Of a stretch of DNA of 64,000 nucleotides, positions 1-12,059 are shown piece after piece. Both the position numbers and the translations under genes were made by a program. Under the pieces are notes generated by a model. It searched no databases and was not told where the DNA came from. It saw nothing but the letters and a program-made list of their open reading frames with translations. Origin of the DNA: Pteria penguin (Eukaryota > Mollusca > Bivalvia > Pterioida > Pteriidae); NCBI GenBank assembly GCA_035048485.1, contig CM068592.1:35038001-35102000 (forward strand). Reading direction: 5' to 3'. The first letter of the stretch is position 1, and every line of letters starts with the position of its first letter.

Positions 1-1020
1 TGAAAGCGAGCTAAGACCCTAGATCTGTAGGAGTCCCGACTAACAGTCAGAGGGGACGAGGTTCAGGACCATGTCTCCTCTGAAAGAGGTTTGGACAAGG
101 CCCGTCATATAGTCCCCACCGCCTTGTTAGTCAGCATGCAACGTTCAAGTAAAAGTCTGCACAAGGCTGTAGAGGGACCAAATACAAGACCTATAGTCTT
201 TTTGATGATCTCAATATCATATTGTCTATTTATAAGACGTTTGATTATTTTATTACATGATAAAATAACGTTACCGGAGCCTTTTACTTTCCTTAGTTTA
301 TATACGAGATCACCGTAAAAATAAGGATGGGAAATTCCATTGGATACATACTGTTGAAAAGAAATATTTCCAAATTTAGATAGAAGTTCTGAATAAGATC
401 TGAAGAATTTGCCGAATGTTTTTCTTAGCTTGTGATATCTGTAACCCTGAGTTAAAAGGTTAGTAGTAATTTGTAAATTTCGTTTATGAAAGTCCAAAAC
501 ATCGGTGCAGACTCTGACAAATCGAACTAATTGAGATATATAGATACCATATGATGAGAGTCGAGGAACATCGCCATCCAAGTAAGGGAAATTTACAATA
601 GTAAATCCAAAATCCTCACGTTTATCATAAATATTAGTATATATTAGGTGGTTGATAATTTTGATGTTTAAATCTAAGAAAGGTGTAGATTTATCTCAAG
701 TATTAGCTTTATTCAATGTGAGCTCTGGTGGATAAATTTCTGATATAAATTGTTCGAATTCAGGGTTGTCGATAACCAAAATATCATCCAGATATCTACA
801 AGTATTATTGAATTTGTCAATGAGGTCAAAACGTTTTGATTTTTGAAGAGAAACCATAAAATCCCTCTCATAACAATAAAGAAATAAATCTGCTATCAGA
901 GGCGTGCAGTTAGTACCCATAGGAATCCCAACTATTTGTTGATATATCTTGCCATCAAATTGCACAAAAATATTATTCATGAGAAAATCTAGTGCTTTAC
1001 ATAATAACAGAAAACTACAT
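1..1020 (-). mobile_element. Penelope-like element, lineage PLE-B, 5'-truncated RT copy
   Basis: Read on the minus strand, 980-696 encodes the RT palm: the motif GIPMGTNC followed by a YLDD catalytic box. 581-105 encodes the region after the RT (thumb and C-terminal part), ending shortly before a conserved non-coding tail that runs off the window at base 1. The segment between the two open stretches is frameshifted (RT motif D region with a stop near 695), so the copy is dead. No GIY-YIG domain follows the RT. The RT core begins abruptly near 1020, where the tail of another PLE-B copy abuts in the same orientation. Naming as a Penelope-like RT rests on the motif spacing and on similarity to the other copies in the window; no database search was possible. 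Confidence 0.8.
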
Positions 1021-1535
1021 TAGAAAAATATTAGATTGTACTGAAGTTACGATACCGAGTTAGGACGGTCAATTAAAGTAACAAACGCCACTCAGTTGGT
1101 GTGGTTAACCGGTTTAAGGGCGCCCATCTTCACACTCACTGCAAAAGCAGCACAATCAAAGGACACAAATTTAAATTATAAATAATCCTCCATATTGAGA
1201 ACAAGGAACAACTTGTTTCTTAAGACGAGAGGTCATAAAAATTTTAACTCACGAGAAGGTTTCATGGATTAATATGCTAGTATCAAAAGTATGTTTGAAG
1301 ACATCGACATGAGTAAATTGTGCTCTGCTCGTCTGCAAGCTCACGTCCTTGATCTGTGGGAGTTGCAACTAACAGTCAGAGGGGACAAGGCTCAGGGTTT
1401 TGTTTCCTCTGAAAAGGTTTGGACAAGGCCCGTCAGAGAGTCCCCACCGCCCTATTAGTCAGCGTGACACATTCAAGCTAAAGTCTGTATAATGCTGTAG
1501 AGGAACCAATAAAGACCTATAGTCTTTGAGATGGA
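1021..1535 (-). mobile_element. PLE-B 3' end fragment, in tandem with the preceding copy
   Basis: Minus-strand sequence matches the end of the PLE-B coding region and its whole non-coding tail (compare 22690-23198 and 28926-29560). It includes the block around GGTTAACCGG and the terminal segment that ends in PLE-B tails. It joins head-to-tail with the RT copy at 1-1020. Partial tandem arrays are typical of Penelope-like elements. Confidence 0.75.
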
Positions 1536-1539
1536 CCGT

Positions 1540-3310
1540 AAGGTCTACCTAGAGCCATTCGATGGAAATGTTCTGGACGGATTTAAAACAAAAACGTTTC
1601 AATCGAAATTAATGAATATTTGTGAGCTATATTTTCCTGGTATACATTATGACACATATTCATGTTGTTTCCTGCATGTTTTCGTCTGATTAATTGTTAA
1701 ACTTGATCACTTATTCAATTATAAAGGATGACAAATAATTTATTTTTCTATGCAGGTATAAAAGTAAATCAATTTACAAATTTTGTAAAAAGGTTATACT
1801 TCTATACCACAATAGAAAAATAGATAGCGAATGCTATTAGTTAGACCATTTTAAATTTGGCGCATTGATAACTAACGATGGGCGTGGACAATTTGTCATA
1901 TGACTTGTTTTTACTTCTACTGACACATAGAAAACAAGTCTGATATGGCAGTTTAGGCTTTATATATAAATTAGATTATTTTTAAGTTAAAGAAAAAGTT
2001 GAAAAATGTATCAGTATTCATTGTTTTCAAATATCCCTCTGATTCACTTTTTCAGCAAACCGTAATTCGTCATGGGGATGTCGTCATCAGAGGTTCGCTA
2101 TACCTCCGACAATGAAATACTTATTTATGACGTCATAAATATAGCAACTCAAACCTTTTGAATCTTTCGTCCCATTATGAATGGAATTTACCATATCCCT
2201 TATTGTTAACCGCGGACTCTGATCAATATGTATCCAACGACCAACAACTCTTATCATAGTGTAAAAATGATGGATACCCTGGTGTTGGAGTCCATGAATA
2301 TGAAGTAGGCAGATGATTCATGCTCCAACAGACATTGATTGATTGTTCTGGTTTACAACGTAATGTAAGTTGGAGTGTTATGTCTGTTTCGCGCATATTA
2401 CGTATAGATATGTTTCAACCAATACCTTGAAATCTATGAGACCTTATATATCGTTATACCTAAAAGTATGACACTATTTGTTCTGTTTTGGAACAACAAG
2501 TCGTCCACCTCGAGATTTGATTAATAAATGAAATGCATATCACAGAGCTATACTTCGTGAATCCAAACATTATTTTCGATAGTAGGCATTAAAAAACCTA
2601 TAAAGTTGCACTTCAATATTATATTTCACAGGGGCTTTTTTCATAGGAGTTTAAAACAAGATAACGCGATAGATACATGTAATCTTGTATCGCTGGACAT
2701 CAGGCGTTAGAGAGTTTGCGTCTCCCGTGCGGTTGGTTATCCCAGTATTGAATGTTTTTTTTCAAAATACACAGACGACAACACATTTTGATGTACAAAG
2801 CACGGCGTAGAAAATGAAAATATACATGTATATGTATATGTATTCGGCCTGTATAAACATCGCTCGATAACGGATCTATAGATTTAAATTATAATTGTAA
2901 GGGAACAAAAAAGTGGATGGGGTTGGATTGGGGAGTGGTGGAGAAGTACAATGCCGTCGTCACAAAAATATTTCATCGCACTATAATCAATGCCGTGTTT
3001 TCGAGAGTATCTTAAAACTTTATATATGAAAGTCACTAAATGATTTATAATGTGGTACCCTGGTGTTGGAGTCCGTGAATATGAAGTGATGTAAAAAGAA
3101 TTCTTTGCTAGTTATTTTCGAATTGTAGTTCAAAGGAATTTTGCAGCTATATGTATTTAGATACCGATGATTTCAACCAACACTGAGAATTTATTTGATT
3201 TCTTTTTGTATGTTTTCGTGTTATTATATGTTATATATTTTTGATAAAAAGTGTAAAATTTACTGTAAAATATTGTTTGGTAGACAAAATTGATAATAAC
3301 AAGGTGGGTC
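1540..3310. other. AT-rich stretch without recognisable gene
   Basis: No open frame with coding character. The only structure seen is a short dispersed repeat present twice, near 2274-2306 and 3057-3090, sharing the block CCCTGGTGTTGGAGTCC followed by a TGAATATGAAG stretch. Confidence 0.5.
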
Positions 3311-3317
3311 ATTAATT

Positions 3318-3685
3318 TTTAAATGTACGTCTTTTGATTGTTCTGCTGTTACGGTGAGTGGGAAGGTGGGCCCGTAAACCGGTTAACCACACCATTTGTT
3401 TGGCTTTTGTCAAATTAAATGACCGTGCTAAGTCGGTATCGTAATTGCACTACAATCAAATATTTTTGTAATGTGATATATGTTCTAGTATATTATTTAT
3501 ATTCATGTATTGTATAGCTCTATGGTGACTTCTGCCACATAACTGAGCCAGTAACTCCTCTTTTTTCTTTTATTACACCGGCTAACCACACCATTTGAAA
3601 AGATATCGTTAATCAATTCACTATTGACCGTCTTAAATAGGCATCTCAACTGCATTACGACTGATGTTTTTGTGGTGTCTATGTC
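3318..3685 (+). mobile_element. PLE-B solitary 3' tail followed by a second, older tail
   Basis: 3318-3570 matches the PLE-B terminal non-coding region in plus orientation and stops in the T-rich terminus also seen at other copies. 3575-3685 repeats the central part of the same tail (the block before and after TTGACCGTC) in a more diverged form. Two tails therefore sit head-to-tail with no coding part. Confidence 0.65.
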
Positions 3686-3689
3686 TTTA

Positions 3690-5440
3690 TTGATTGCTCT
3701 TCTGTCTATGATGATTTTTGTCATACGACTGAAACAGATGTCTTTAAATTTTATTTTACAAGCTATACAATGGGTTCTTTTATTTTTCAGGGTTTGTCAA
3801 AGACTGGGTATGGCAAAGGTGGGCTAAAGGTCATGTTGAGGCGCAGTATAAAACGCAAATTATGGATCCTAGAAATGACTTTGAAAAATAAAGTCTGGAA
3901 AGTCTGTTACGATAAGAAAAAGTAGCAACTGGTGACATTGCTTATAAACTACGTTACATCGTACTCTGTAACATCAACATTAAACAGACAACCTATATAT
4001 ATATTTCAATGTTCAATTGTTTTTGGTTTTCTTGTATCCTCAGCGCCTTCTTGGTTTTTTTTATTAAATGGAAACAATCAAAAAGTTCATTTAAGAGAGG
4101 TTTGCATGCCGAAACATCTTCGTTAACTCATATTTAAATTCTGAATTTTATCAGTGTATGACTGCAATCATTCACGAACATAAATCGTTATTCACTTCTC
4201 CCAAATACCGTATTCAACTGTGATGTCAAGAGATCAGCGAACGACCACTTTAGTTATACAAAGTTCGAAATACAGATCCGAACCTACATTTTTCGCACCC
4301 TTTGTGGGAAAGGTAGGGCATGTTTACATCCATCCAGTGTAAAGTTAATGGCCCATTCTCTTTTAAGACTAATACATCAACAAATACACGAATATACATG
4401 TAATAGTATTGAAGAATAACAACGTTTGTATGTTGTTGAGCAGTACTCAACTGAAAATGGCTTTAAAATTCACAGGTATAGAAATATTCCTTACTATTAT
4501 GAATAGCGGTGTCCCAAACTTTTCTCAATTTGAGTCCCAAGGAGTGCATAAAATTCAAAAAATGGCGGATTTGATTTATACCTCGAAACTGACATACTGG
4601 CCCTGATGTTGTGACTAGTGACTTGATGTCTTAATGAAACGTTCACAAAAAATGATGATAATAAATAAGTAAATAAGGGAATAAAAATACAATAAAAATC
4701 AATAAATACAACAAAAAATAAATAAATAAATAAATAAATAGATAAAAAATAGATAAAATAAATAGATAAATATCTATTCGTTTTTCCTAATGTGAAAAAA
4801 TATTTAAAAGTCATTATTCGAATACCCATTGATTTTTCGTCTTTTTTCTTAGAATATCAAATATTTGAGCCTTTGTATTATATTGATATGATTTTGTATT
4901 ACATACCCGATTTTAAAATGAATTATACACAGCAAGTATGAAAAGTCAAAGAAGTGACTTAGCTGTAGGTCAGAAGTCACCAATGAGATGTACAATAAAA
5001 CTCGGGAACAAGTAACGCAATACATGGTATGACATTACACTACTAAGTAATATTGATTGTATGACAGATGCTAATTAGGACAGTCAAGTGAGTAAAAATT
5101 GATTCAACTACGACAATTTAAACATTTGTAACTTTTCTGGACGAAGAATTCATGGAGAAGCTGCTTTAAACATATGTAATTAAATACAATTTAATGAAAT
5201 ATTCTACAAAATAATCTTATAGGTTAATTCCAGTTTATGACATACATGACTTATTCTATTTCTGTATTATGTCTCGTATAGGCATAATTTAAAAAAAATA
5301 CAATATATCAAATAAATCGTCTATCATGAAATTATGCAATAATGAAAGAAAACATAATAAGGTATAATGACAAGCACTTTTCTCATTTGGGTTTGTTACC
5401 TGCCATTATCCCAGTGATAAAATGTATTAAACTTTATACA
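3690..5440. other. AT-rich stretch without recognisable gene
   Basis: Only short shadow open frames. There is an (AAAT)n-like run near 4705-4765 and a faint diverged PLE-B-like tail segment near 4935-5015 on the minus strand. Nothing else recognised. Confidence 0.4.
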
Positions 5441-5446
5441 TCTATC

Positions 5447-5489
<43 letters not shown>
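5447..5489. repeat. (AAT)n microsatellite
   Basis: About 14 uninterrupted AAT units. The open frames across it are repeat translations. Confidence 0.95.
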
Positions 5490-5758
5490 GTAATCATCAT
5501 AAGATTATAATCATAAGTTTCATGAACATCATCATCTGCTTTGTCGATATTTAGGAAGAGGTTTTTTTTATACAATAGACCTCTTTCCCTTAACTGTGAA
5601 GCTGTAACATTGGACTGCAAATTGATTAACGTTCCCTCCGAATTTACTAGTATTACGTCATAATGTAATTTGACGTCATTATTATTGATTTGGATGGAAC
5701 GTTTATGATTTTGCCGCTCAGCACTCAAAAGGAAAGAGGTCTATTTTGAAAAATATAT

Positions 5759-8700
5759 TCAAAAGTGAAAAGCATTTCTTTCCGTCATTGGCTTTGGCAT
5801 TGAATCCAATTCATCAATATCAGCCACTTTAGGAACCCATGCAGTTGATAGAGGAGATATTCTTCTCTCCATTTTGGCTTTATCATGAAGTTTCACAATT
5901 TTCGTTTTCTTTTCATTGTCGTCATCATCTGATCGTGTTCCGCATAGTTTGTTACAGGCACAGCAAAGACACACGCTAGCCCCGACAAGAAGGAGACAAC
6001 AGGCAATTATTGCTAACAGCTTATACATTTGGTTCGATGACGATGGAGATATGTCTGATGCCACGACAGTTGGGATCGTTGTTAATATACTGTCTGAAAA
6101 CAATGATACTGAATGTATACAAAATTACAGATGAATCAGTGATAGAGGAAACGAAAATGAAACCTCTGATATCTAGTCGTGTTTACTGTAATTATTGATG
6201 TGGGCTTTGATCTATGTGTAAAATTGTATAGTAGATCTATATAAGTATTTAAAGTTTCGTTGAACAGCAATTGACATTAAGACTAAGCTGAAGTATCTTC
6301 AAATTGTGATATCAGAATAAAATTCTAATACAAATGTAAATGTATATTGAGAAATATATATGTAAGTATGTTATTAAAGTCACATCATCCAGGAGTAATT
6401 AACCATCATAGTATTTTGTGTTAGGGGAATAAGTGTACATTGTTGTTAGTGCCGCTGTCATGTGACACCAGTTACTTTCGTGTTTTATATTCTTCAGGAC
6501 CACAACAGCATCCTATTAGTTTACACTTGCCCCGTTAGGGAATCAAAGGCAACCCCAAATGACCTGTTTTACAGATTACAGTAAGTTCAACGCAGAACTA
6601 TAGCCCTTTGAAGGACGTTGTATATATACTCAGTGTGAATATTTAGTTTAATGTAGAAACGACCGAAAGGAACTGATAAAATATCACTGTCAATCATTGA
6701 TCAAATACCACAGTAGATATATCTGGACCACTGGAAATCAGAGGGGAGACTAATTTCAGAAAAGAGTAAGCGTCTCCTGTTTGGCTAATGTCTCCCGTCA
6801 TGAAAAGTAAAAATACAGAAACAGACACACATGCCCACATACACACATACAGACACACGATCATACATATAACATTTATACACGAATATAGACAAACACA
6901 ACATACTGAGTACATCACAACCAACCAGCACCAGAACAATAGTGTAAAATTAAGTAATATGTTTATATATATATTTCACCTGCACAAGCCACTGACAACA
7001 CAGAGTGCAATATGTAGTGTAATCCATCAAAACCATCGACATAAAATACATTCTGTGGAGAAGATGCCCAAGAGCTCAATTCGGTCAGATTCGTATTGTT
7101 GGATATTCCAATACAGATCACATCAATACCGAGATTGCGAACTTTTTGTGCTTCATCGATGGTTGCACCCTAAAAGAAATTTGTTTTTTTAATTTCATAG
7201 GAAATTGTAGAAAAAGTGTGCATATAAACTACCATTGCAGATATTCTTTGGCTGAAAATAACGCGTAAGGGTTTTGCTATCCGAAATGAAAAAGTTCTCT
7301 GGATTTCAAAGATTTCGATGTACTTTTATAGTTTACGTCACATACAAAGAATACAATACTATAATTATTATGCATATAATACCGTGAAGGTATGTAATAT
7401 ATAAATGAAATATACAGAACTATAGATTGTATCAGAAACTTTATCCTTAACACTTATTCTTTACATCATATTTCACAACATATTATTACTAATAAAATTA
7501 CCCCGTTTGAAGATTTTCCGTCCGTCAGAATGATAATTATCTTTTGAGTTGATTCTGGCCGTTGACCATGGATACGATCAAACATTGCATGGGCATTTGC
7601 TATACCTAGATGTGTTGACGTGGAGCCGTATGTGCGTTGAATACTCTGTATGGCATTTTTCAAACTCGAATCATCAGCATAATCATCTATGTTAAACAAT
7701 GTTTTCACACTACGGGCATACATGACAACGCCAATTCGTGTTCTGTTTATACCTACGTTTACGGAATCAGTGAAAGATTCAAGAAAAGTAACGATCTTCG
7801 GGAACTCCGAATCTTGAATTGAAGATGAGCTATCCAAAACGAATGCAATATCGGCCTTCATGACTTTAAAGTCACAAACTGAAAACATATAAAACATCAT
7901 AAGAAATGTCAAATATATTAATTTTCAGATGAAAAAATGGATGGCGAACGATGTATATGTATGTATGTATGTATGCATGGATGCATGTATGTATGTATGT
8001 ATGTATGTATGTATGTATGTATGTATGTATGTATGTATGTATGTATGTATGTATGTATGTATGTATGTATGTATGTATGTATGTGGTATGTATGTATGTA
8101 TGTATGTATGTATGTATGTATGTATGTATGTATGTATGTATGTATGTATGTATGTATGTATGTATGTATGTGTAAGAAGACAGAAAATTCGTCATTCATC
8201 GATTGTCTAATCTTCGGGCAGGCAGTCCTCCGAAGCAGTGCTGACAAAACAATAGATTAGAATAGGCAAACCTCCTAAAATGTATTGAAAAAGCCAGCAA
8301 TCCATACTAAGTATTTATATTATTATTATTTTATCAAAAAAAAAAAAAAGATTGTTTTGAACGTCACAGTACTTCATCATAATAAAATATATAATTACGG
8401 TTAAAATATAATTAATTTTTTACAAAAGTTTTTATAAATTTATAAAGTATAAATTTGGATCATACGTTATTACCTTATTATTAATATTTAGGCTATATAT
8501 TACTTCTGATTTCGAGAACTGCAAACCAGCAACTTTCACAATAAAACATATTACTATGTTTCCTTTATATTGAACTGATGGTGAAGTCTGCATTATATAT
8601 ATGTATATATATACTATAGATCGCAATAGGAATACATCTACATTAAAACACACAATACTTTCTGTGGATGCGTCTTCATCTAACTTTTCATACTAAATTT

Positions 8701-9220
8701 AAATCATATCCAGATACACACTTAAGATCAGTTGTTGAATTTTGATGAAGTTAATTTAAGACTGTAGCGCTATGGTTTCGTAATAGTTACATATTTCTAT
8801 TAAATACAAATATACAAAAAATAAAATGCAAATAAACCAAAGCAACAAAACTTCATTGAAAACTGTGCAAATCCCTTATCAAATGTGCCCATGACTTGTT
8901 AATTGAAACAAAATAAAAAATAAAAAACAGCAAGAACAAAAAAAAAAAAACAAAAACAAAAACAAAAACAAAAACAAAGACAAAAACAAAAACAAACAAA
9001 GAACATTTACGTATGATAAATTAATTTGAATATAGATTTCATTCTCACTAGTATACAGTTTTAGTTTGACATAAAAAAGTGTCATTTTACTAACAATTGA
9101 TATTAATCAATTATTAATTATTCTTCTTCGCAAGAGAACGTATTTTATACCTTTAGCTGCTGACTTGCTCACAACCAATATATAAGTCAGGAACACCATC
9201 ACCAAAAAATGCTTCAACAT
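5759..9220 (-). CDS. Single-VWA-domain type I membrane protein, four exons
   Basis: Exons read downward: 9220-9151, 7878-7502, 7169-6980 and 6093-5759 (stop). All introns are GT-AG, and the phases match (1, 0, 1). The coding sum of 972 nt gives 323 residues. Residues 1-22 form a signal peptide (hydrophobic core FLVMVFLTYILVV). Residues about 31-212 are a von Willebrand factor A domain with an intact metal-binding MIDAS: DxSxS at D39/S41/S43, a threonine near T110-T112, and D143 in LTDG. The domain is split by an intron after G149. A short Ser/Thr stalk precedes a Cys-rich transmembrane helix at about 238-262, followed by a tail with an Asp run and basic residues. Family knowledge: extracellular VWA domains bind ligands through a coordinated metal. 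Adhesion or pattern recognition is inference. The first intron holds a long (ATGT)n tract; the third holds a SINE-core fragment. The start was chosen because the Met at 9220 gives an ideal signal peptide; an in-frame Met lies further upstream. Confidence 0.85.
6410..6500 (+). repeat. Fragment of a SINE-like element (end segment)
   Basis: Matches the end segments of the elements at 57890-58065 (plus) and 59341-59615 (minus), including TGTGACACCAGTTAC. It lies in the last intron of the VWA gene. Confidence 0.55.
6733..6800 (-). repeat. Conserved SINE-like core fragment
   Basis: On the minus strand it carries the core found in many places here (ACAGGAGACGCTTACTC followed by a GATTTCC-like end). 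It is intronic in the VWA gene. Confidence 0.5.
7951..8170. repeat. (ATGT)n microsatellite, about 220 bp
   Basis: Tetranucleotide array with one phase slip near 8084 and variant units at the left end. It sits in intron 1 of the VWA gene. All open frames over it are repeat translations. Confidence 0.98.
8937..8997. repeat. A-rich (CAAAAA)n tract
   Basis: Poly-A followed by a run of CAAAAA units, in intron 1 of the VWA gene. Confidence 0.9.
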
Positions 9221-9917
9221 CTCGGTATCGTATTGTTGTAATCGATGTTCAATGGGAATAGTATGAAATGACATAAATATCATCTGTCTATATTTAAATA
9301 TCAAATTCAATATGAAAGGGTATTTTTATATCACCTGTGAAATTCAGTGTCACCAGGCATTGGTATTGAGAATCCGTAATTAGCTTATATTTGTGTTGTT
9401 ACCCTACGAAGAACGACTATATTGAAGTAAAATCTTAGACAAACATTGTATTGGATAAAAATATTGATAGGCTATTTATCTTGAAGCTACTTTAATGCCA
9501 CCTCATGCTAAGATAGTAATCCTGAGATATATAATTGATACAAAGCATGTTGGTAGATCATCACCTCAACGTTAAATACGATGTAATGAATTTCCTTCTC
9601 TTCACATGACAATTAGATAATAGATGACTTGCCATCAAACTCCATACTTGTATATGCATTCTGTTGTGCAGATATTGATGTTTTGATCTTTTAGCTCGAA
9701 AGAATATTAAACGGAATAACGAATAGAAACGGGTTATCTTTTTGTGTGTTATTTATGTTTGCATATTATAGGATATCACTTAGCGATTGAAAATCGTCTA
9801 TCTATTCGTTAAAATTAAATGATCACTCCTATCATTGATAGACTGGACAAATGGTGTTTTACGTGGATTTCAGCATTATTCAGTTATATCGCTACATGGA
9901 AGCAGGAAGTAACAAAC

Positions 9918-10004
9918 CCTTGTATATAGTGGTGCAATCCAGGATCGAACTCGTATAGTCTGCACTGCAAGCCAAACGTTTAACCATTATATCAAGTGTG
10001 CCCC
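9918..10004 (-). mobile_element. tRNA-like SINE head
   Basis: The minus strand has a tRNA-like layout: an A-box-like TATAATGGTTAAACG, then about 30 nt later a B box GAGTTCGATCC. The ends do not form a tRNA acceptor stem, so a SINE head is more likely than a tRNA gene. No clear body or target duplication was identified. Confidence 0.5.
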
Positions 10005-10202
10005 TTGTTTCTTTTTTGTTTGGATGGTGGTTTTTTTTTGTTTGATGGGTGATTTAACATTACTGGGTGACCTCTCTTATGAAAAAGAAGTTTCAAACAA
10101 TATTCTTCTTCACAAAAGCCTCTTAATTCGTTTACATGTACAAATTAAAGATATTGATCACGATAATACATATGTAAATAAAATATTAGCAATCACGAAC
10201 CT

Positions 10203-10282
10203 CTGTCAAAACAGAGGTGGGATCAGGTGTCATGGAGGAGTAAGCATCCCCTGCCAACCGGTCACATCCGTCGTGATGCCAT
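10203..10282 (-). repeat. Conserved SINE-like core fragment
   Basis: Reverse complement shows the shared core (GGGGATGCTTACTCCTCC-type block, then a GATCCCACCTCTG-type end). The flanks are unrelated to those of the other copies. Confidence 0.5.
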
Positions 10283-10499
10283 AAGTATAAGCGCGAAAAT
10301 GTATTATTCGCTGTCACAGAATTCGGAAACGGCACACCCGTAGTCAAAATAGATATATGTTATAAGCAGTAAGAATACTGCTGTACAGTATAGGTAATAC
10401 AGATGGTTTAGTTACTGTGAAACAAGGAAGTCAGCATGTCAGACAACGATACATCATATGAGCAAATAAGGCATTTATAAAGACCGTAAAATTTGCGGA

Positions 10500-10830
10500 A
10501 TGTTGACATAAGTCATGATATCTCATATCCTTGTTTGAGTAACTTTTCTCCTAGTAGTAGGAATGTTGCTACTAGTATATGGAAAGTTAACAATGGGGAA
10601 AATAAAGTCATCACGTTTGTCATAAACTGAAGTAGTAAGTTTACCATCTCGGTCGATATCAATGAGCAGAACTAAATATGAAGCACATGAATTGGATATT
10701 GTAGTGTCCTTAATTTCAAGTTCCATGAGATATATTGTATGTACGTATGTATCAAAGTTTTTGTTATTTATAGATAGTACATCATCAGTACATCTGAATG
10801 TAAAATTAAAGGGCAATGCCAATTGCTTCT
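10500..10830 (-). pseudogene. PLE RT fragment with a variant catalytic box
   Basis: The open frame at 10822-10523 aligns with the PLE-A RT from the catalytic box to the SSNIP region: CTDDVLSINN, then SASYL-like, then VYDKRDDFIFPIVNFPY. The residue run resembles PLE-A but is clearly more diverged than the copies at 27.9, 48.1 and 50.2 kb, so it may be a separate lineage. The 5' and 3' parts are missing. Confidence 0.7.
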
Positions 10831-11149
10831 TACATGCAGCCCTATGGAAAACTAATTTTTACTTTAATGCGTTAAAGTGTATTCTCGACATTTACAAATG
10901 TTTCAATACTCCTGTCATGGCATAACATATAATCATCAAAGCTTAGTGTGATAAGCTTTTGTTGATTGCTTTGAAATCAATGAGTATAAATTTATGTATA
11001 GGTCTATGTTTTGAAGGTTTTGGTCTCAATCTCAACCATTGTACGTTGTAATCATCAATATCGAAGAAGTACCAAACCGTTAATCATTCTCAAAGTCCAA
11101 GGTAAGTTTCAAAAAGGAACTGTTGTGAACCCCAAAATACTGAAAAATT

Positions 11150-11215
11150 CCGAGGTGAGACCAGGGGCCCGGGAAGAGTAAGCGTCTCCTGTTTGCATAC
11201 ATCACCCATCACAGC
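11150..11215 (-). repeat. Conserved SINE-like core / PLE-A tail fragment
   Basis: Minus-strand match to the GTGACGGGTG, CAGGAGACGCTTACTC and GGCACCTGGTCTCAC-type blocks of the PLE-A tail. Confidence 0.5.
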
Positions 11216-11479
11216 AGTTCTTAAGAAACATGTCAAAGTCAAGAGTTTTGGTTTCCTAATTGTACACACGAAAGTAAAAACTGGTATACAAAGTCATATT
11301 TGGTGTTCACTGAAGCGGCACAGTGGATTATCCTGTCTGACATTTCCTTTGGGAAATTAGTATAGTTTTACTGAAAAGTTCGATATAGATATAGCTTGCT
11401 TGTGTAACTATTTCGCACTTTTCGACACTTTATATCTGACATTACCTGTTGGGTGTCTAGTTTGGAACTCATATTGGAA

Positions 11480-11835
11480 TAAATATACCTTATAATTCTG
11501 TGCACCAGATACGCGTTTAGACAATTTATGGGCGAATGCTTGGAATTCTAATAATAGATAAATATTTAAAGAAACCAGTTAAAACCAAAGGACAGAGCTA
11601 TACATGAGAGAGATAATCCTTCGTTTTTGAGTGATGTACAAACTTTTATGACTGACAATTTTGAGTATATTTTTCACGTCGGTACAAAAACACTGAAGTC
11701 TAGACTTAAGATACCCTCGGGTACTATAAGTTCACCAGCAATGACATGGGTCTAGTGGTTAAAATAAATATTGGAACATATATACGTTATAATTTCGTGC
11801 ACCAGAAGCACATTTCGAAAACTTATGTCTGTACC
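11480..11835 (-). repeat. Two diverged copies of the about 80-bp repeat
   Basis: 11480-11530 and 11770-11835 share, on the plus strand, an ATATATACCTTATAAT-like block, a GTGCACCAGA block and an ACAATTTATG-type end. They match the better copies at 30089-30166 and 45430-45510. Confidence 0.55.
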
Positions 11836-12059
11836 CCATATGCCGTTACCCACATATACAATTGCTTCCTTCTAAATCGCAATTTATCAAAATTAAATTT
11901 GTAAATAAAGGGTTAGATCTGCTTAATATTTATAATATTTTCTCATGATCATAGAGTCAAATCCAAAATTCCTCAGTATTTCGAAAATCTTGAATCACTC
12001 TTGATGCGCTATCAGTACAAAAACCTATTAGAAACCTTATATTTGATAACAACGAGTCA

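Noticed and set aside
7872..8260. Overlapping Tyr/Ile/His- and Met/Tyr/Cys/Val-rich open frames on both strands
   Set aside because: They are translations of the (ATGT)n array; no coding signal outside the repeat.
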